Source of the DNA: Ferdinandcohnia humi_A
GTDB lineage: Bacteria; Bacillota; Bacilli; Bacillales; Bacillaceae_L
Reading direction: 5' to 3'
DNA length: 64,000 bases
Assembly (NCBI GenBank): GCA_047608075.1
Contig: JBLKRX010000004.1
Span: forward strand, 1-64,000
The position numbers and the translations under genes are program-made. The notes beneath the pieces were generated by a model. The model was not told the DNA's origin and ran no database searches. It worked only from the letters and a program-made list of their open reading frames with translations. Of the stretch, positions 55,312 through 63,928 are shown piece after piece; within the stretch, counting starts at the first letter, position 1; each line of letters begins with the position of its first letter.

Positions 55312-55458
55312 GTGATCCCCTCCCGATTTTAGAGTTCTTGGGATAATTTTATCCGTTTTACTAGATATTCTAGGACATTATATTTGTATGACGTTGTCCT
55401 AAATAAATATGACTACTTCTAGAAAAAAATTCCCCCTAAACTAATATGTAGCATTAAA

Positions 55459-55650
55459 GTGCGTGTTCAAAAAGGTGGACAAGAAGCGCTGAGATGGCCG
55501 AGTCAGTACCCTTTTTAGTGTATGATGTCCCCATAGAGTAACCCGCACATTGAAAGATTGACTCTAGGTTAAAACATGCCTCTTGAAGCGCTAAATTGAG
55601 CCAGCGAATCAAATTCGGTAGCTGTATTCCCCTTATTTTCGAACAACTAA
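55459..55650. repeat. Degenerate family II repeat upstream of spoIVA
   Basis: One clear end, GTGCGTGTTCAAAAAGG at 55459, matches the element at 30731. A weak partner (CCTTATTTTCGAACA, about 55631-55645) may be the other end. The words AAGAAGCGCTGAG and TTGAAGCGCTAAA occur inside. No gene is supportable in the 396-bp spoIVA-yphF gap. Confidence 0.45.
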
Positions 55651-55664
55651 TATAGAGAATAAAA

Positions 55665-55701
55665 AACCCTTCTTTTAGAGTTTATTCCTAAAAGAAGGGT
55701 T
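55665..55701 (-). terminator. Terminator of yphE-yphF
   Basis: AACCCTTCTTTTAG and CTAAAAGAAGGGTT form a 14-bp stem followed by T6 on the minus strand. Confidence 0.92.
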
Positions 55702-55707
55702 CATGAC

Positions 55708-56427
55708 TTATTTATTTAAAAAAATTGGCTCTTGTTGGTCGTCAATTGTATATGGTAGTGAATTTGAAGGAACAAACATAGAATTCTCTACTAATATATT
55801 TCGGATATCATCACCTGATTTATATGTATGATTATACTTTTCTAAGAACTCATATAAATCCATTCGATAATCTACAAATATTTCATTTGTATTTGTAATC
55901 ATTAAAGGAAGATTTTTACCTGTAAATGGACTAACAACGTATGGTTCTTCCTCAAGCCCTAATTTACTATAGTCTAACGTAAAAACATTTGTTTCTAATT
56001 GGTCTTTAAATGGTGCGTAACCATTTGTTGCACGATAAATTTCAACCCTCATATTTAATTCACTTATTTTTTCAGTTATACGTAAATCCAAAAGCTTAAC
56101 AGTTGGATTTGTCTCAACATCGACCAAAACGTATATATAGACTCCTCCACTTTCATATGCGTTTCCAGGAGGCTCAGCAATATATCTTGGAGATAACAAA
56201 TTAAAATCTATTGGATACTTTTGATAAATAGGAGTTGTCATATCTCTCGTCTTGATTGGCAGCAATCCATTATTATCATTCTTATATTGATTAACAACAG
56301 ATTGAACAGACGCTACTTGATCTGCATAGGGAACTTGATTTTGCTTCAGTTTATCTTCTGGATATAAGCAGCCGGTGAGAATTGAACTAATAAAAATAAT
56401 GACAACAAGCTGTAAGAAATATTTCAT
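55708..56427 (-). CDS. yphF: YphF-like lipoprotein (DUF3939)
   Basis: A 239-residue protein with a type II signal peptide and lipobox ILTGC (Cys20), so probably anchored on the outer face of the membrane. Length and position between spoIVA and yphE match YphF of B. subtilis; the function is unknown. The mature domain shows no enzyme motif. It lies 34 bp after yphE. Confidence 0.85.
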   Translation of the reverse strand: MKYFLQLVVIIFISSILTGCLYPEDKLKQNQVPYADQVASVQSVVNQYKNDNNGLLPIKTRDMTTPIYQKYPIDFNLLSPRYIAEPPGNAYESGGVYIYVLVDVETNPTVKLLDLRITEKISELNMRVEIYRATNGYAPFKDQLETNVFTLDYSKLGLEEEPYVVSPFTGKNLPLMITNTNEIFVDYRMDLYEFLEKYNHTYKSGDDIRNILVENSMFVPSNSLPYTIDDQQEPIFLNK

Positions 56428-56461
56428 TTTCTACTAATACCATCCTTATGTTTTTGTATCA

Positions 56462-56662
56462 TTACTCACTAACAGGCCCACTGAAAACTACAAAGAATAT
56501 AATAATTCCTGCTAGAATCATAAATATATATGCAATTGTTGCTACTATTCCCTTTAGAATTCCCTTTAGTTTATATCTACTAAAATAAATTGAAATTACA
56601 GCAAGAAACATAAACGCAATTCCTGCAAATGAAATCCACATTTTAAGTAATCCTGGTGTCAC
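56462..56662 (-). CDS. yphE: YphE-like DUF2768 membrane protein
   Basis: A 66-residue protein with two membrane helices and a KLKG-type loop, fitting YphE (DUF2768). I choose a GTG at 56662, 8 nt after AAGGGAG, giving the usual length; an ATG seven codons earlier lacks a clear site. It is co-transcribed with yphF. The function is unknown. Confidence 0.75.
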   Translation of the reverse strand: MTPGLLKMWISFAGIAFMFLAVISIYFSRYKLKGILKGIVATIAYIFMILAGIIIFFVVFSGPVSE

Positions 56663-56825
56663 TTTACTCACTCCCTTGTCCATCTCTTCATCGACAAATA
56701 TTATAACATAATAAAATTTTTAAGTCTCTGTTTCATTTTATCGTTCCTTTTTATGTAATGAAGATTGATATTACTTAAATAAGGATGGATGTCCTTTACA
56801 ATGTTGCAATTCTTAACGAAAAAAA

Positions 56826-56854
56826 CTGAAGTAAAGAGGGGCACTCTACTTCAG
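56826..56854 (-). terminator. Minus-strand terminator between yphE and gpsA
   Basis: CTGAAGT-AGAG pairs with CTCT-ACTTCAG (2-nt bulge) around 5 nt, followed by T7 on the minus strand. It is separate from the gpsA terminator at 57208-57237, so it should end a different minus-strand transcript starting in 56.86-57.2 kb. Confidence 0.75.
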
Positions 56855-57000
56855 CAAGCGAAACAACTAAATATACCCGGTACCCGTTCGTTCAACTCAC
56901 AGTGTACTACGATGCATTTTATGCGAGAATAGCGGCAAATGTATCGTCTAATGCCCATTTTTAAAAGAAAACTCAGCAATTACAAAGCATGTAGTGACAT

Positions 57001-57066
57001 TCAGCAAATCGTTCGAAAAAACGCACTACTGATATCCTTATGATCCGAGTAAAAAATGATAAACAC
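57001..57066 (-). CDS. Possible 21-residue peptide
   Basis: A GTG with AAGGAG 7 nt upstream opens a short frame, MFIIFYSDHKDISS and seven more residues, inside the 587-bp yphE-gpsA gap. TTTACA-17-TATTAG on the minus strand around 57170-57140 could be its promoter, and the terminator at 56826-56854 would end the transcript. It may equally be an untranslated RNA. No other gene is seen in the gap. Confidence 0.25.
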   Translation of the reverse strand: MFIIFYSDHKDISSAFFRTIC

Positions 57067-57207
57067 TCTTATTCTCCTTGGTATTGTATGCGGATAAAAG
57101 ATTGTCGGTGAGGGTGAACCCTATAAAAAAATCACAGTATTATGAACTAATAAAAAGCCTTATAAAGCATGTAAAATAAAACCTAAAATATGATGGGGTA
57201 AATAGAA

Positions 57208-57237
57208 AAACAGTGAGGGTTCAACCTTCACTGTTTA
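57208..57237 (-). terminator. Terminator of gpsA
   Basis: On the minus strand AAACAGTGA pairs with TCACTGTTT, with an inner GGTT/AACC pairing, followed by a T-run. Confidence 0.88.
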
Positions 57238-57249
57238 ACGACTTTGATT

Positions 57250-58290
57250 TTATAAGCTTCCATTTTCGTCAAAAAAATTGAATATATCAGCCATTTCATT
57301 TGTCTTACCTCTTGTCATAAGACTGTCGACTGCTTCTTTAGGTGATTGCCCGTTGAATAATACGTCATATAAAGCAAACGTAATCGGCATTGTTACACCC
57401 ATCTTTTGTGCAAGCTGATACGCTGCCTTCGTTGTTCGTACACCCTCTACAACCATCCCCATATTTTCGAGAACTTCCTCAAGACTGTGTCCTTTTCCAA
57501 GCAGGTTTCCAGCACGCCAGTTTCTTGAATGAACACTTGTACAAGTCACGATTAAATCACCTATTCCTGTTAATCCAGAGAATGTTAATGGATTGGCTCC
57601 CATTTTACTTCCTAAACGTGATATTTCGGCTAGTCCGCGTGTAATTAAAGCTGCCTTTGCATTATCGCCGTATCCTAAGCCGTCCGTAATACCTGCAGCT
57701 AGTGCAATAATATTCTTTAATGCCCCACCGATTTCTACACCAACAATATCAGGGTTTGTATAAACCCTAAAATGTTGATTGATGAATAAATCTTGGACTT
57801 TTTCAGCAGCTCCCATATTTTTTGATGAAACCGTTACGGTGGTTGGATGACGGAGTACAACTTCTTCCGCGTGGCTAGGTCCAGATAGAACTACAACATC
57901 CTTCAAAAGGGTAGATTCCATTTCTTCTTCAATAATCTCAGATATCCTTTTTAACGTGTCCGGTTCAATTCCCTTACTTACGTGCACAACCGTTAACGGG
58001 TCTTTAGTCGCATTATTTATATTTTGTAAGACCTCTCTGATTGCTTTTGTTGGAACGGCTAAAATAATAGTCTCTACGTCAGCTAGTGCTGCATGAAGGT
58101 CTGTGTAACCCTTTATTGACTTTGGTAATCCTATAGAAGGTACATATTTTGTATTTGTATGATATGTATTGATTTCATCAATCTGCTCCTTACGGTGTCC
58201 CCATAATCGAACCTCATGATCGTTATCTGCTAAGACCAGAGCTAGTGCTGTACCCCAACTTCCAGCTCCGACTACAGTTATTCGCTCCAT
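57250..58290 (-). CDS. gpsA: Glycerol-3-phosphate dehydrogenase [NAD(P)+]
   Basis: Makes sn-glycerol 3-phosphate for phospholipid synthesis. The 346-residue protein has the Rossmann start VVGAGSWGTALA, LSGPSHAEEV, EIGGALKNIIALAAGI with the catalytic lysine, and GLGYGDNAKAALITRG. GAAGGAGAA precedes the ATG. It follows der by 18 bp, as in B. subtilis. Confidence 0.97.
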   Translation of the reverse strand: MERITVVGAGSWGTALALVLADNDHEVRLWGHRKEQIDEINTYHTNTKYVPSIGLPKSIKGYTDLHAALADVETIILAVPTKAIREVLQNINNATKDPLTVVHVSKGIEPDTLKRISEIIEEEMESTLLKDVVVLSGPSHAEEVVLRHPTTVTVSSKNMGAAEKVQDLFINQHFRVYTNPDIVGVEIGGALKNIIALAAGITDGLGYGDNAKAALITRGLAEISRLGSKMGANPLTFSGLTGIGDLIVTCTSVHSRNWRAGNLLGKGHSLEEVLENMGMVVEGVRTTKAAYQLAQKMGVTMPITFALYDVLFNGQSPKEAVDSLMTRGKTNEMADIFNFFDENGSL

Positions 58291-58308
58291 ACCTTTTCTC
58301 CTTCGCTC

Positions 58309-59619
58309 TTATTTTCTTGCTCTAGCGATTAGCTTAATCGGTGTGCCCTCAAATCCAAACGCATCCCTAATTCGATTTTCTAAGAAGCGTTCGTAAGAAA
58401 AATGCATTAGCTCTGGATCATTAACAAAAATCACAAATGTAGGTGGTTTTACCGCTACCTGAGTCACATAGTAAATTCGTAAACGATTTCCTTTATCCGT
58501 AGGTGTTGGATTCATCGCTACAGCATCCATTACAACATCATTTAACACATTTGTTTGAACACGCATCGCGTGGTTTTCACTTGCAAGATTTATCATAGGT
58601 AATAATGTATGTGTGCGTTTCTTTGTTTTAGCAGATAAAAAAACAATCGGTGCATAGTCAAGGAATTGGAAGTTATCTCTGATTTTTTCTTCGAATTCTT
58701 TCATTGTTTTCTCGTCTTTTTCAATTGCATCCCACTTATTCACAACAATAACAACAGCTCGACCTGCCTCATGAGCATATCCAGCTATCTTTTTGTCTTG
58801 CTCGATTATGCCTTCTTCTGCATTTAATACAACTAAGACAACATCTGAACGTTCAATTGCCTTTAGCGCACGCAAAACACTATATTTTTCAGTACTTTCA
58901 TATACTTTTCCTTTTTTACGCATACCAGCTGTGTCAATTATGACATAATCCCTACCATCAACCGTATACTGCGTATCTATTGCATCTCTCGTAGTACCCG
59001 CTATATCACTAACAATAACTCGCTCTTCACCCAATAGTGCATTTACAAGTGATGATTTACCAACATTCGGTCTTCCGATTAAAGAGAATTTAATTGTCTC
59101 CTCATCATAATCTTGGTCATCATGTTTAGGAAAGTGTTTGACCACTTCGTCTAGTAAATCACCTAGCCCAATTCCATGTGATCCTGAAATAGGTATCGGT
59201 TCTCCAAATCCGAGCGCATAAAAATCATAGATAGCCTCCCTCATCTCAGGGTTATCCACTTTATTAACCGCTAACACTACCGGAGTTTTAGAGCGATATA
59301 AAATTTTTGCTACTTCTTCATCAGCACTTGTTACACCCTCGCGACCACTTGTCATGAAAATAATTACATCTGCCTCATCTATGGCAATTTCAGCCTGATG
59401 TCTAATTTGAGCAAGGAATGGCTCGTCCCCTATATCAATACCGCCAGTATCGATAATATTGAATTCCTGGTTCAACCATTCTCCCGAGCTATATATACGG
59501 TCCCTCGTTACACCCGGAACATCTTCTACGATTGAAATTCTTTCTCCTACAATACGGTTAAAAATTGTTGACTTCCCGACATTTGGACGACCAACAATTG
59601 CAACAATTGGTTTTGACAC
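58309..59619 (-). CDS. der: Ribosome biogenesis GTPase Der (EngA)
   Basis: Double-GTPase factor for 50S subunit maturation. The 436-residue protein has two G domains, with P-loops GRPNVGKST (10-18) and GRPNVGKSS (182-190), NKVD and NKWD specificity motifs, and a C-terminal KH-like domain (about 350-436). The start is GTG at 59619 with GAAGGGAAG upstream. The 342-bp gap upstream contains only the ypzH terminator and, presumably, its promoter. Confidence 0.97.
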   Translation of the reverse strand: MSKPIVAIVGRPNVGKSTIFNRIVGERISIVEDVPGVTRDRIYSSGEWLNQEFNIIDTGGIDIGDEPFLAQIRHQAEIAIDEADVIIFMTSGREGVTSADEEVAKILYRSKTPVVLAVNKVDNPEMREAIYDFYALGFGEPIPISGSHGIGLGDLLDEVVKHFPKHDDQDYDEETIKFSLIGRPNVGKSSLVNALLGEERVIVSDIAGTTRDAIDTQYTVDGRDYVIIDTAGMRKKGKVYESTEKYSVLRALKAIERSDVVLVVLNAEEGIIEQDKKIAGYAHEAGRAVVIVVNKWDAIEKDEKTMKEFEEKIRDNFQFLDYAPIVFLSAKTKKRTHTLLPMINLASENHAMRVQTNVLNDVVMDAVAMNPTPTDKGNRLRIYYVTQVAVKPPTFVIFVNDPELMHFSYERFLENRIRDAFGFEGTPIKLIARARK

Positions 59620-59889
59620 ATTCTTTCTTCCCTTCTAAACTGTCATATAACATATATCACACAATTATGTATGAAAAGCAACCTAAATAGAAAAGCACTA
59701 GCACCCTGAAATAAACAAGAACCATATTTCCTGACATCAGTAGTTTTATGAAAAATGCAGTTGTTTATTTAAAGTAATTTGTACATTAACTTAGTGATTA
59801 TTGTTTTGTTACTTGGGCTTCCCTTAAAAAACACATCTTGTCTTTTAAAGAGCTACGTATTTTCAGCTAGGATGTCCTTTAAAAAATAA

Positions 59890-59911
59890 ACCCTTCTGAA
59901 TTTAGAAGGGT
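59890..59911 (-). terminator. Terminator of the yphA-yphB-ypzH cluster
   Basis: ACCCTTCT and AGAAGGGT form an 8-bp stem around 6 nt and are followed by TTATTTTTT on the minus strand. Confidence 0.85.
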
Positions 59912-59961
59912 CTAGCTTTTTTATTCTATCAGAAATAGGAAGCCACAACAATCAAATGATA

Positions 59962-60153
59962 TTAGTGTTTTACAATAATATATAAATCCTCACTTAATTC
60001 ATGGGCAATTCCATCTAGAATTGCTTCTAAATTAGCAGCGACATGTTCCATCTCAGGTTTAGTTGGACAAGCAAACACTGGAGCCCCCCCTGAAACAGAG
60101 ACTTTCGCTGAATTCGTTGTTATGGCTGCTAATATATATTTTTCCATCATCAT
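59962..60153 (-). CDS. ypzH: Capping complex subunit for YIEGIA (YpzH-like)
   Basis: A 63-residue protein with AAITTNSAKVSVSGGAPVF and a C-terminus ending LYIIVKH, matching the small partner encoded next to YIEGIA proteins in spore formers. It begins MMM; the first ATG (60153) overlaps the yphB stop as ATGA and has GGGAAG at 9 nt. The partnership comes from family naming and the constant gene pairing. The molecular role is unknown. Confidence 0.8.
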   Translation of the reverse strand: MMMEKYILAAITTNSAKVSVSGGAPVFACPTKPEMEHVAANLEAILDGIAHELSEDLYIIVKH

Positions 60154-61046
60154 TTAAGTGGTCTTCCCTTCTTGTTCTCTTTCCTTTCAGTAGGCATTCT
60201 GATTGCATTTTCCAATGTAGGTACTTGACCAATGATTGCGATTGCCTTTTCAACATCCTTTTCCTGCGGGAGTACAAATACTCCTACCCGTCCATCATCC
60301 AAGTCTCTTTTCGCTAATGGTACAAGGGCAGGGGTTCCGGAATCTCGATATACACCTAAAGCATTCGAAACATCGTGAAGAATTGCTTGTCTTTGCCCTA
60401 GGTTTGCGATAGTTGATCGGGCATTAAAATTCTTTGGTCTCAGAATGAAACCCATTCCGTAATTCAGAACCTCTTTTTGTCTGGCTGGCAGCCCAATATT
60501 CATAATATAAATATTATCTACATAAAGCCCTGGACCATCAAATCTAGGTTTCATGAATTCAATCTCAACAATATCCTTTAGTCTACTTCCCGCCATTAGC
60601 CTTTTTGCAATTAACAACGATAAGATACCAGCGACAATTCCAGCCCACATATTAAAAGCCAAATAACTTAATGTTGAAAAAAATGAAGTAAGGATAACCA
60701 AGTAATTTCTGCTTTCAAACGCAATTGCGATCCCTTCAATATATGTATTACCCCTAGGTACTAGTTCATAATGATCTAATTCTGTAAGTGTGTTACGCTC
60801 CATGTTACGTACTTCGCGAAATTGTGATGCAGCAATGGTTAAAAAGGTAATAGCTGTAAAATCTTGCTCCATAATAGCTGGAACAGCAACCGTACCTAGC
60901 CCTGCTGCAATGAAGCCTAATGCAATATGTATAATTTTCCCATGCAGATAAGTAGGATATTGCCGATAATCTGTACGTAGCATATACAACCTTACAAGCA
61001 CACCAAAGATAACACCAAATAATATCGGATATGTGTATTCATTCAT
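60150..61046 (-). CDS. yphB: YIEGIA family membrane protein YphB
   Basis: A 298-residue protein with several membrane helices in the first 165 residues and a soluble C-terminal domain. The family signature YIEGIA is at residues 102-107. It occurs in endospore formers beside yphA and ypzH. I use the ATG at 61046, which overlaps the region of the yphA stop codon (TAGCATG). The function is unknown; a sporulation role is inferred from the distribution and neighbours. Confidence 0.85.
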   Translation of the reverse strand: MNEYTYPILFGVIFGVLVRLYMLRTDYRQYPTYLHGKIIHIALGFIAAGLGTVAVPAIMEQDFTAITFLTIAASQFREVRNMERNTLTELDHYELVPRGNTYIEGIAIAFESRNYLVILTSFFSTLSYLAFNMWAGIVAGILSLLIAKRLMAGSRLKDIVEIEFMKPRFDGPGLYVDNIYIMNIGLPARQKEVLNYGMGFILRPKNFNARSTIANLGQRQAILHDVSNALGVYRDSGTPALVPLAKRDLDDGRVGVFVLPQEKDVEKAIAIIGQVPTLENAIRMPTERKENKKGRPLK

Positions 61047-61047
61047 G

Positions 61048-61647
61048 CTAGCCGTGTTTCTCCTTCGTGTTTTTTTGAAACAATACGTCAAAGTGGTTCA
61101 GTAGGACTTCTATGGATGACCAGATAAAAATAAAACAAAAACTGATAGCAATTACGTCTAAAAATACAAATGAACCAATATCATAGCTAAAATTAATGTT
61201 GGTAACTACAATTCCATATAGAAAATCCCCTTGTATTGCACCAATCAATAAGGCAATAATGCGCGAGCGAAAATCCTTAACTAGCATCAATGTTACGTAA
61301 ATTAATGCTGCAGAAAGCATTAAATTACGATTGAACAGTAACCATACAGGATCATAAAGTTCAAATAATAAAAAGCTACTGTATGCCAAAGAAATCGTTA
61401 ATATACAAATTAAGAGATACAATTTTTGCTTAGATGACTTTTTTGAAATTTCCCTAAAACAAAATAAAAGTATAAAAAAGATACTTATGTTTATTTTTAT
61501 TGTCCCTAAAACAAATGAATAGGGTGACACAATAATTAATACAAGAAAAAAAACCGATAATAAAAACCTTTCTTTACTTTTTTTCATATAAAAAGTGCTA
61601 CAAACCCAACACATCCACCCAATCCAATAAAAAATGGTCCCTTCCAC
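61048..61647 (-). CDS. seaA: YphA/SeaA membrane protein
   Basis: A 199-residue protein with about six predicted membrane helices. Its length equals B. subtilis YphA, renamed SeaA after a reported effect on the spore envelope, and the gene order yphA-yphB-ypzH is the same. No enzymatic motif is visible. It begins the three-gene cluster and touches yphB. Confidence 0.78.
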   Translation of the reverse strand: MEGTIFYWIGWMCWVCSTFYMKKSKERFLLSVFFLVLIIVSPYSFVLGTIKINISIFFILLFCFREISKKSSKQKLYLLICILTISLAYSSFLLFELYDPVWLLFNRNLMLSAALIYVTLMLVKDFRSRIIALLIGAIQGDFLYGIVVTNINFSYDIGSFVFLDVIAISFCFIFIWSSIEVLLNHFDVLFQKNTKEKHG

Positions 61648-61762
61648 TTATCCACCTCCTACTATTCCCATTATGGCTAGATTTTATGAAAAATAATCCA
61701 ACAACTGAATTTGAATATCAATTTCTTTTTAAGAAACAATAACGTAAAAAGGAGGAATTTAA

Positions 61763-61906
61763 ATGGGTAAGGATAGACAAATGAAGAAGCAAAAAGGTGC
61801 ACGCTTAACTGAATCTGATAGAGACCAATCCATTGATTATCCTGGTGCTACTAGGCTTGATACACCTGAAGAAGCACGAGGAATAAATAGAATAAATCCT
61901 AAATAA
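61763..61906 (+). CDS. ypzI: YpzI family small protein
   Basis: A 47-residue basic peptide, MGKDRQMKKQKGARLTESDRD then QSIDYPGAT and LDTPEEAR, characteristic of the YpzI family found beside ypfD in Bacillus. AAAGGAGGAA precedes the ATG. It is transcribed opposite to its neighbours and ends at a shared terminator (61915-61944). The function is unknown; the composition resembles small spore proteins. Confidence 0.85.
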   Translation: MGKDRQMKKQKGARLTESDRDQSIDYPGATRLDTPEEARGINRINPK

Positions 61907-61914
61907 AAGACATA

Positions 61915-61944
61915 AAAAGCTCCCACGATAAGGTGAGAGCTTTT
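61915..61944. terminator. Bidirectional terminator between ypzI and ypfD
   Basis: AAAAGCTCCCA and TGAGAGCTTTT pair with one mismatch around a short loop and have T-runs on both strands. It serves both convergent genes. Confidence 0.85.
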
Positions 61945-61954
61945 ATCCATATGT

Positions 61955-63091
61955 TTATTTTAAATTTTTTAATTGATCGCCAATCATTTCTCCTAGTTGG
62001 AATCCTGAAGATTCTTCTTGTTGCTGATATTGTTTGTAATCTTCTTCAACATTTTCCTCTAAATCCTTAATGCTTAAGGAAATACGTTTTTCATTCTCAT
62101 TTATTTCAAGAACCTTAACTTGAACCTCTTGACCTTCTTTTAAGACTTCGTGAGGAGTTCCAATATGTCTGTTAGAAATTTGGGAGATATGTACTAGACC
62201 TTCTACTCCAGGTAGTATCTCAACAAACGCACCGAAGGAAACTAGTCTTCTAACTTTTCCCTCCACAACGTCTCCTACTGATAATTTTTCTGTAACACTA
62301 GCCCATGGTCCCGGTAATGTTTCTTTTACAGATAAAGAAATTCTTTCATTATCACGATCTACGGATAAGACCTTAACTTTTACTACCTGCCCTTCTTCTA
62401 CAACATCAGAAGGCTTCGAAACATGTTCATGCGACAATTGAGAAATATGTACTAGCCCGTCAATTCCTCCAAGGTCCACAAATGCACCAAAATCTGTAAT
62501 TCTTTGTACTGTACCTTCCATTACAGCTCCAACTTGCAGGGACTCAAGGACTTGTTGTTTTTGACTTTTTTGCTCTTCTTCAACGACAGCACGGTGTGAT
62601 AGAATGACTCTATTTTTTTCTCGGTCTAATTCTACAACCTTAACCGTTAATGTTTTATCTTTGTAGTCTGAGAAATCTTCCACATAATGATTTTCTACTA
62701 AAGATGCAGGAATAAAACCTCGTACCCCTAGATCAACTACTAGACCACCCTTAACAATATCTCGAACTAGAGCTTCAAATACTTCTCCAGAATTAAACTT
62801 TTGTTCAAGATCTTCCCACGCTTTATTTGCCAATACTACCCTCTTCGATAAGATTAAAGCGTCTTCCTCTACTTTTATAACGGATAGTTCAAGCTCTTCT
62901 CCTTCTGTTACCACATCGCTTGCTTGTTCAACATGTAAGCTCGATAGCTCACTAATTGGAATAATGCCATCCAATTTACTATTTTCAACTGACACATATA
63001 CCTGTTTTTCTTCCACCTTTGTTACTTTACCAGAGATCACATCACCAACATTTAGGTCCTTAACCTCTACTTGATTCATATCCTCTGCCAT
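61955..63091 (-). CDS. ypfD: Ribosomal protein S1-like protein YpfD
   Basis: A 378-residue RNA-binding protein with four S1 domains (about 12-80, 98-167, 185-255 and 270-341), repeating FGAFVDLGGIDGLVHISQLSH-type strands, and an acidic C-terminal tail. The Bacillus homologue (382 residues) is related to S1 but is not essential in B. subtilis. AAGGAGG precedes the ATG. It follows plsC after a 250-bp gap with no gene. Confidence 0.95.
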   Translation of the reverse strand: MAEDMNQVEVKDLNVGDVISGKVTKVEEKQVYVSVENSKLDGIIPISELSSLHVEQASDVVTEGEELELSVIKVEEDALILSKRVVLANKAWEDLEQKFNSGEVFEALVRDIVKGGLVVDLGVRGFIPASLVENHYVEDFSDYKDKTLTVKVVELDREKNRVILSHRAVVEEEQKSQKQQVLESLQVGAVMEGTVQRITDFGAFVDLGGIDGLVHISQLSHEHVSKPSDVVEEGQVVKVKVLSVDRDNERISLSVKETLPGPWASVTEKLSVGDVVEGKVRRLVSFGAFVEILPGVEGLVHISQISNRHIGTPHEVLKEGQEVQVKVLEINENEKRISLSIKDLEENVEEDYKQYQQQEESSGFQLGEMIGDQLKNLK

Positions 63092-63341
63092 TTCAAATTA
63101 CCTCCTTCAGTCCAACTACTATCATTTTATATATGTATCATGGTATACCGAGCATGTTTCTAGAAAAGATTTTTCTCCTGCTTGGTATTACATTAGAGTT
63201 AGTATGCCAACTAAATCAGCAATTCTAACGGTTTTTCTATCTAGATTTTGATAGAAATGACCAAGATACAACTAATTATAAAAATATTCTTTTAATTAAC
63301 TTCTAATAAATATGACTATTTGTCAAGTATAAACTCTTAAT

Positions 63342-63923
63342 CTAGCTATATTTTTCAATTAATGTTCGAATAGAATCCATAATTTTATCGGTTGCCTCCT
63401 CCGCAGATGCTTTACCTGTACGAAGGGATTCCATCTCAACGGGCTCTCCATATACAACCTTTATTTTTCCGAACATTTTATATGGACCGATTATGGCACA
63501 AGGAACAACAACAGCATCTGAGCGCAAGGCAAAAAAGCCTACCCCCGAAAGACCCTTTCCTAGTTTTCCATCCTTACTCCTTGTCCCCTCTGGAAAAATA
63601 CCGAGTACTTTTCCCTCTTTTAAAATACTAAGTGCCTTTCGTAATGCTTCACGATCGCTCATTCCTCGTTTTACTGGGAAAGCGTTTATATTAGGTAATA
63701 GACTGCCTAATACAGGGACATTAAAGAGTTCAGCCTTAGCCATAAAATGAATTGGACGTGGAGAAGTTATCCCAACAACAGGAGGGTCTAAATTGTCAAT
63801 ATGATTAGAGCATATGAGAACTGCTCCTTCTTTTGGTATATTCGATAATCCAATCACTTCTATACGATATAGTGGCTTTATAATCGTAGCAACAAGTCCC
63901 TTTGCGAAGGAATATAGATTCAT
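63342..63923 (-). CDS. plsC: 1-acyl-sn-glycerol-3-phosphate acyltransferase
   Basis: Second acylation in phosphatidic acid synthesis. The 193-residue protein has the HX4D catalytic motif SNHIDNLD (His41, Asp46), GIFPEGTRSKDG and a hydrophobic N-terminus. I use the ATG at 63923 with AAAGGA upstream; a TTG three codons earlier overlaps the end of cmk. It lies 5 bp past the cmk stop and is probably in one operon with it. Confidence 0.93.
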   Translation of the reverse strand: MNLYSFAKGLVATIIKPLYRIEVIGLSNIPKEGAVLICSNHIDNLDPPVVGITSPRPIHFMAKAELFNVPVLGSLLPNINAFPVKRGMSDREALRKALSILKEGKVLGIFPEGTRSKDGKLGKGLSGVGFFALRSDAVVVPCAIIGPYKMFGKIKVVYGEPVEMESLRTGKASAEEATDKIMDSIRTLIEKYS

Positions 63924-63928
63924 ACTAT

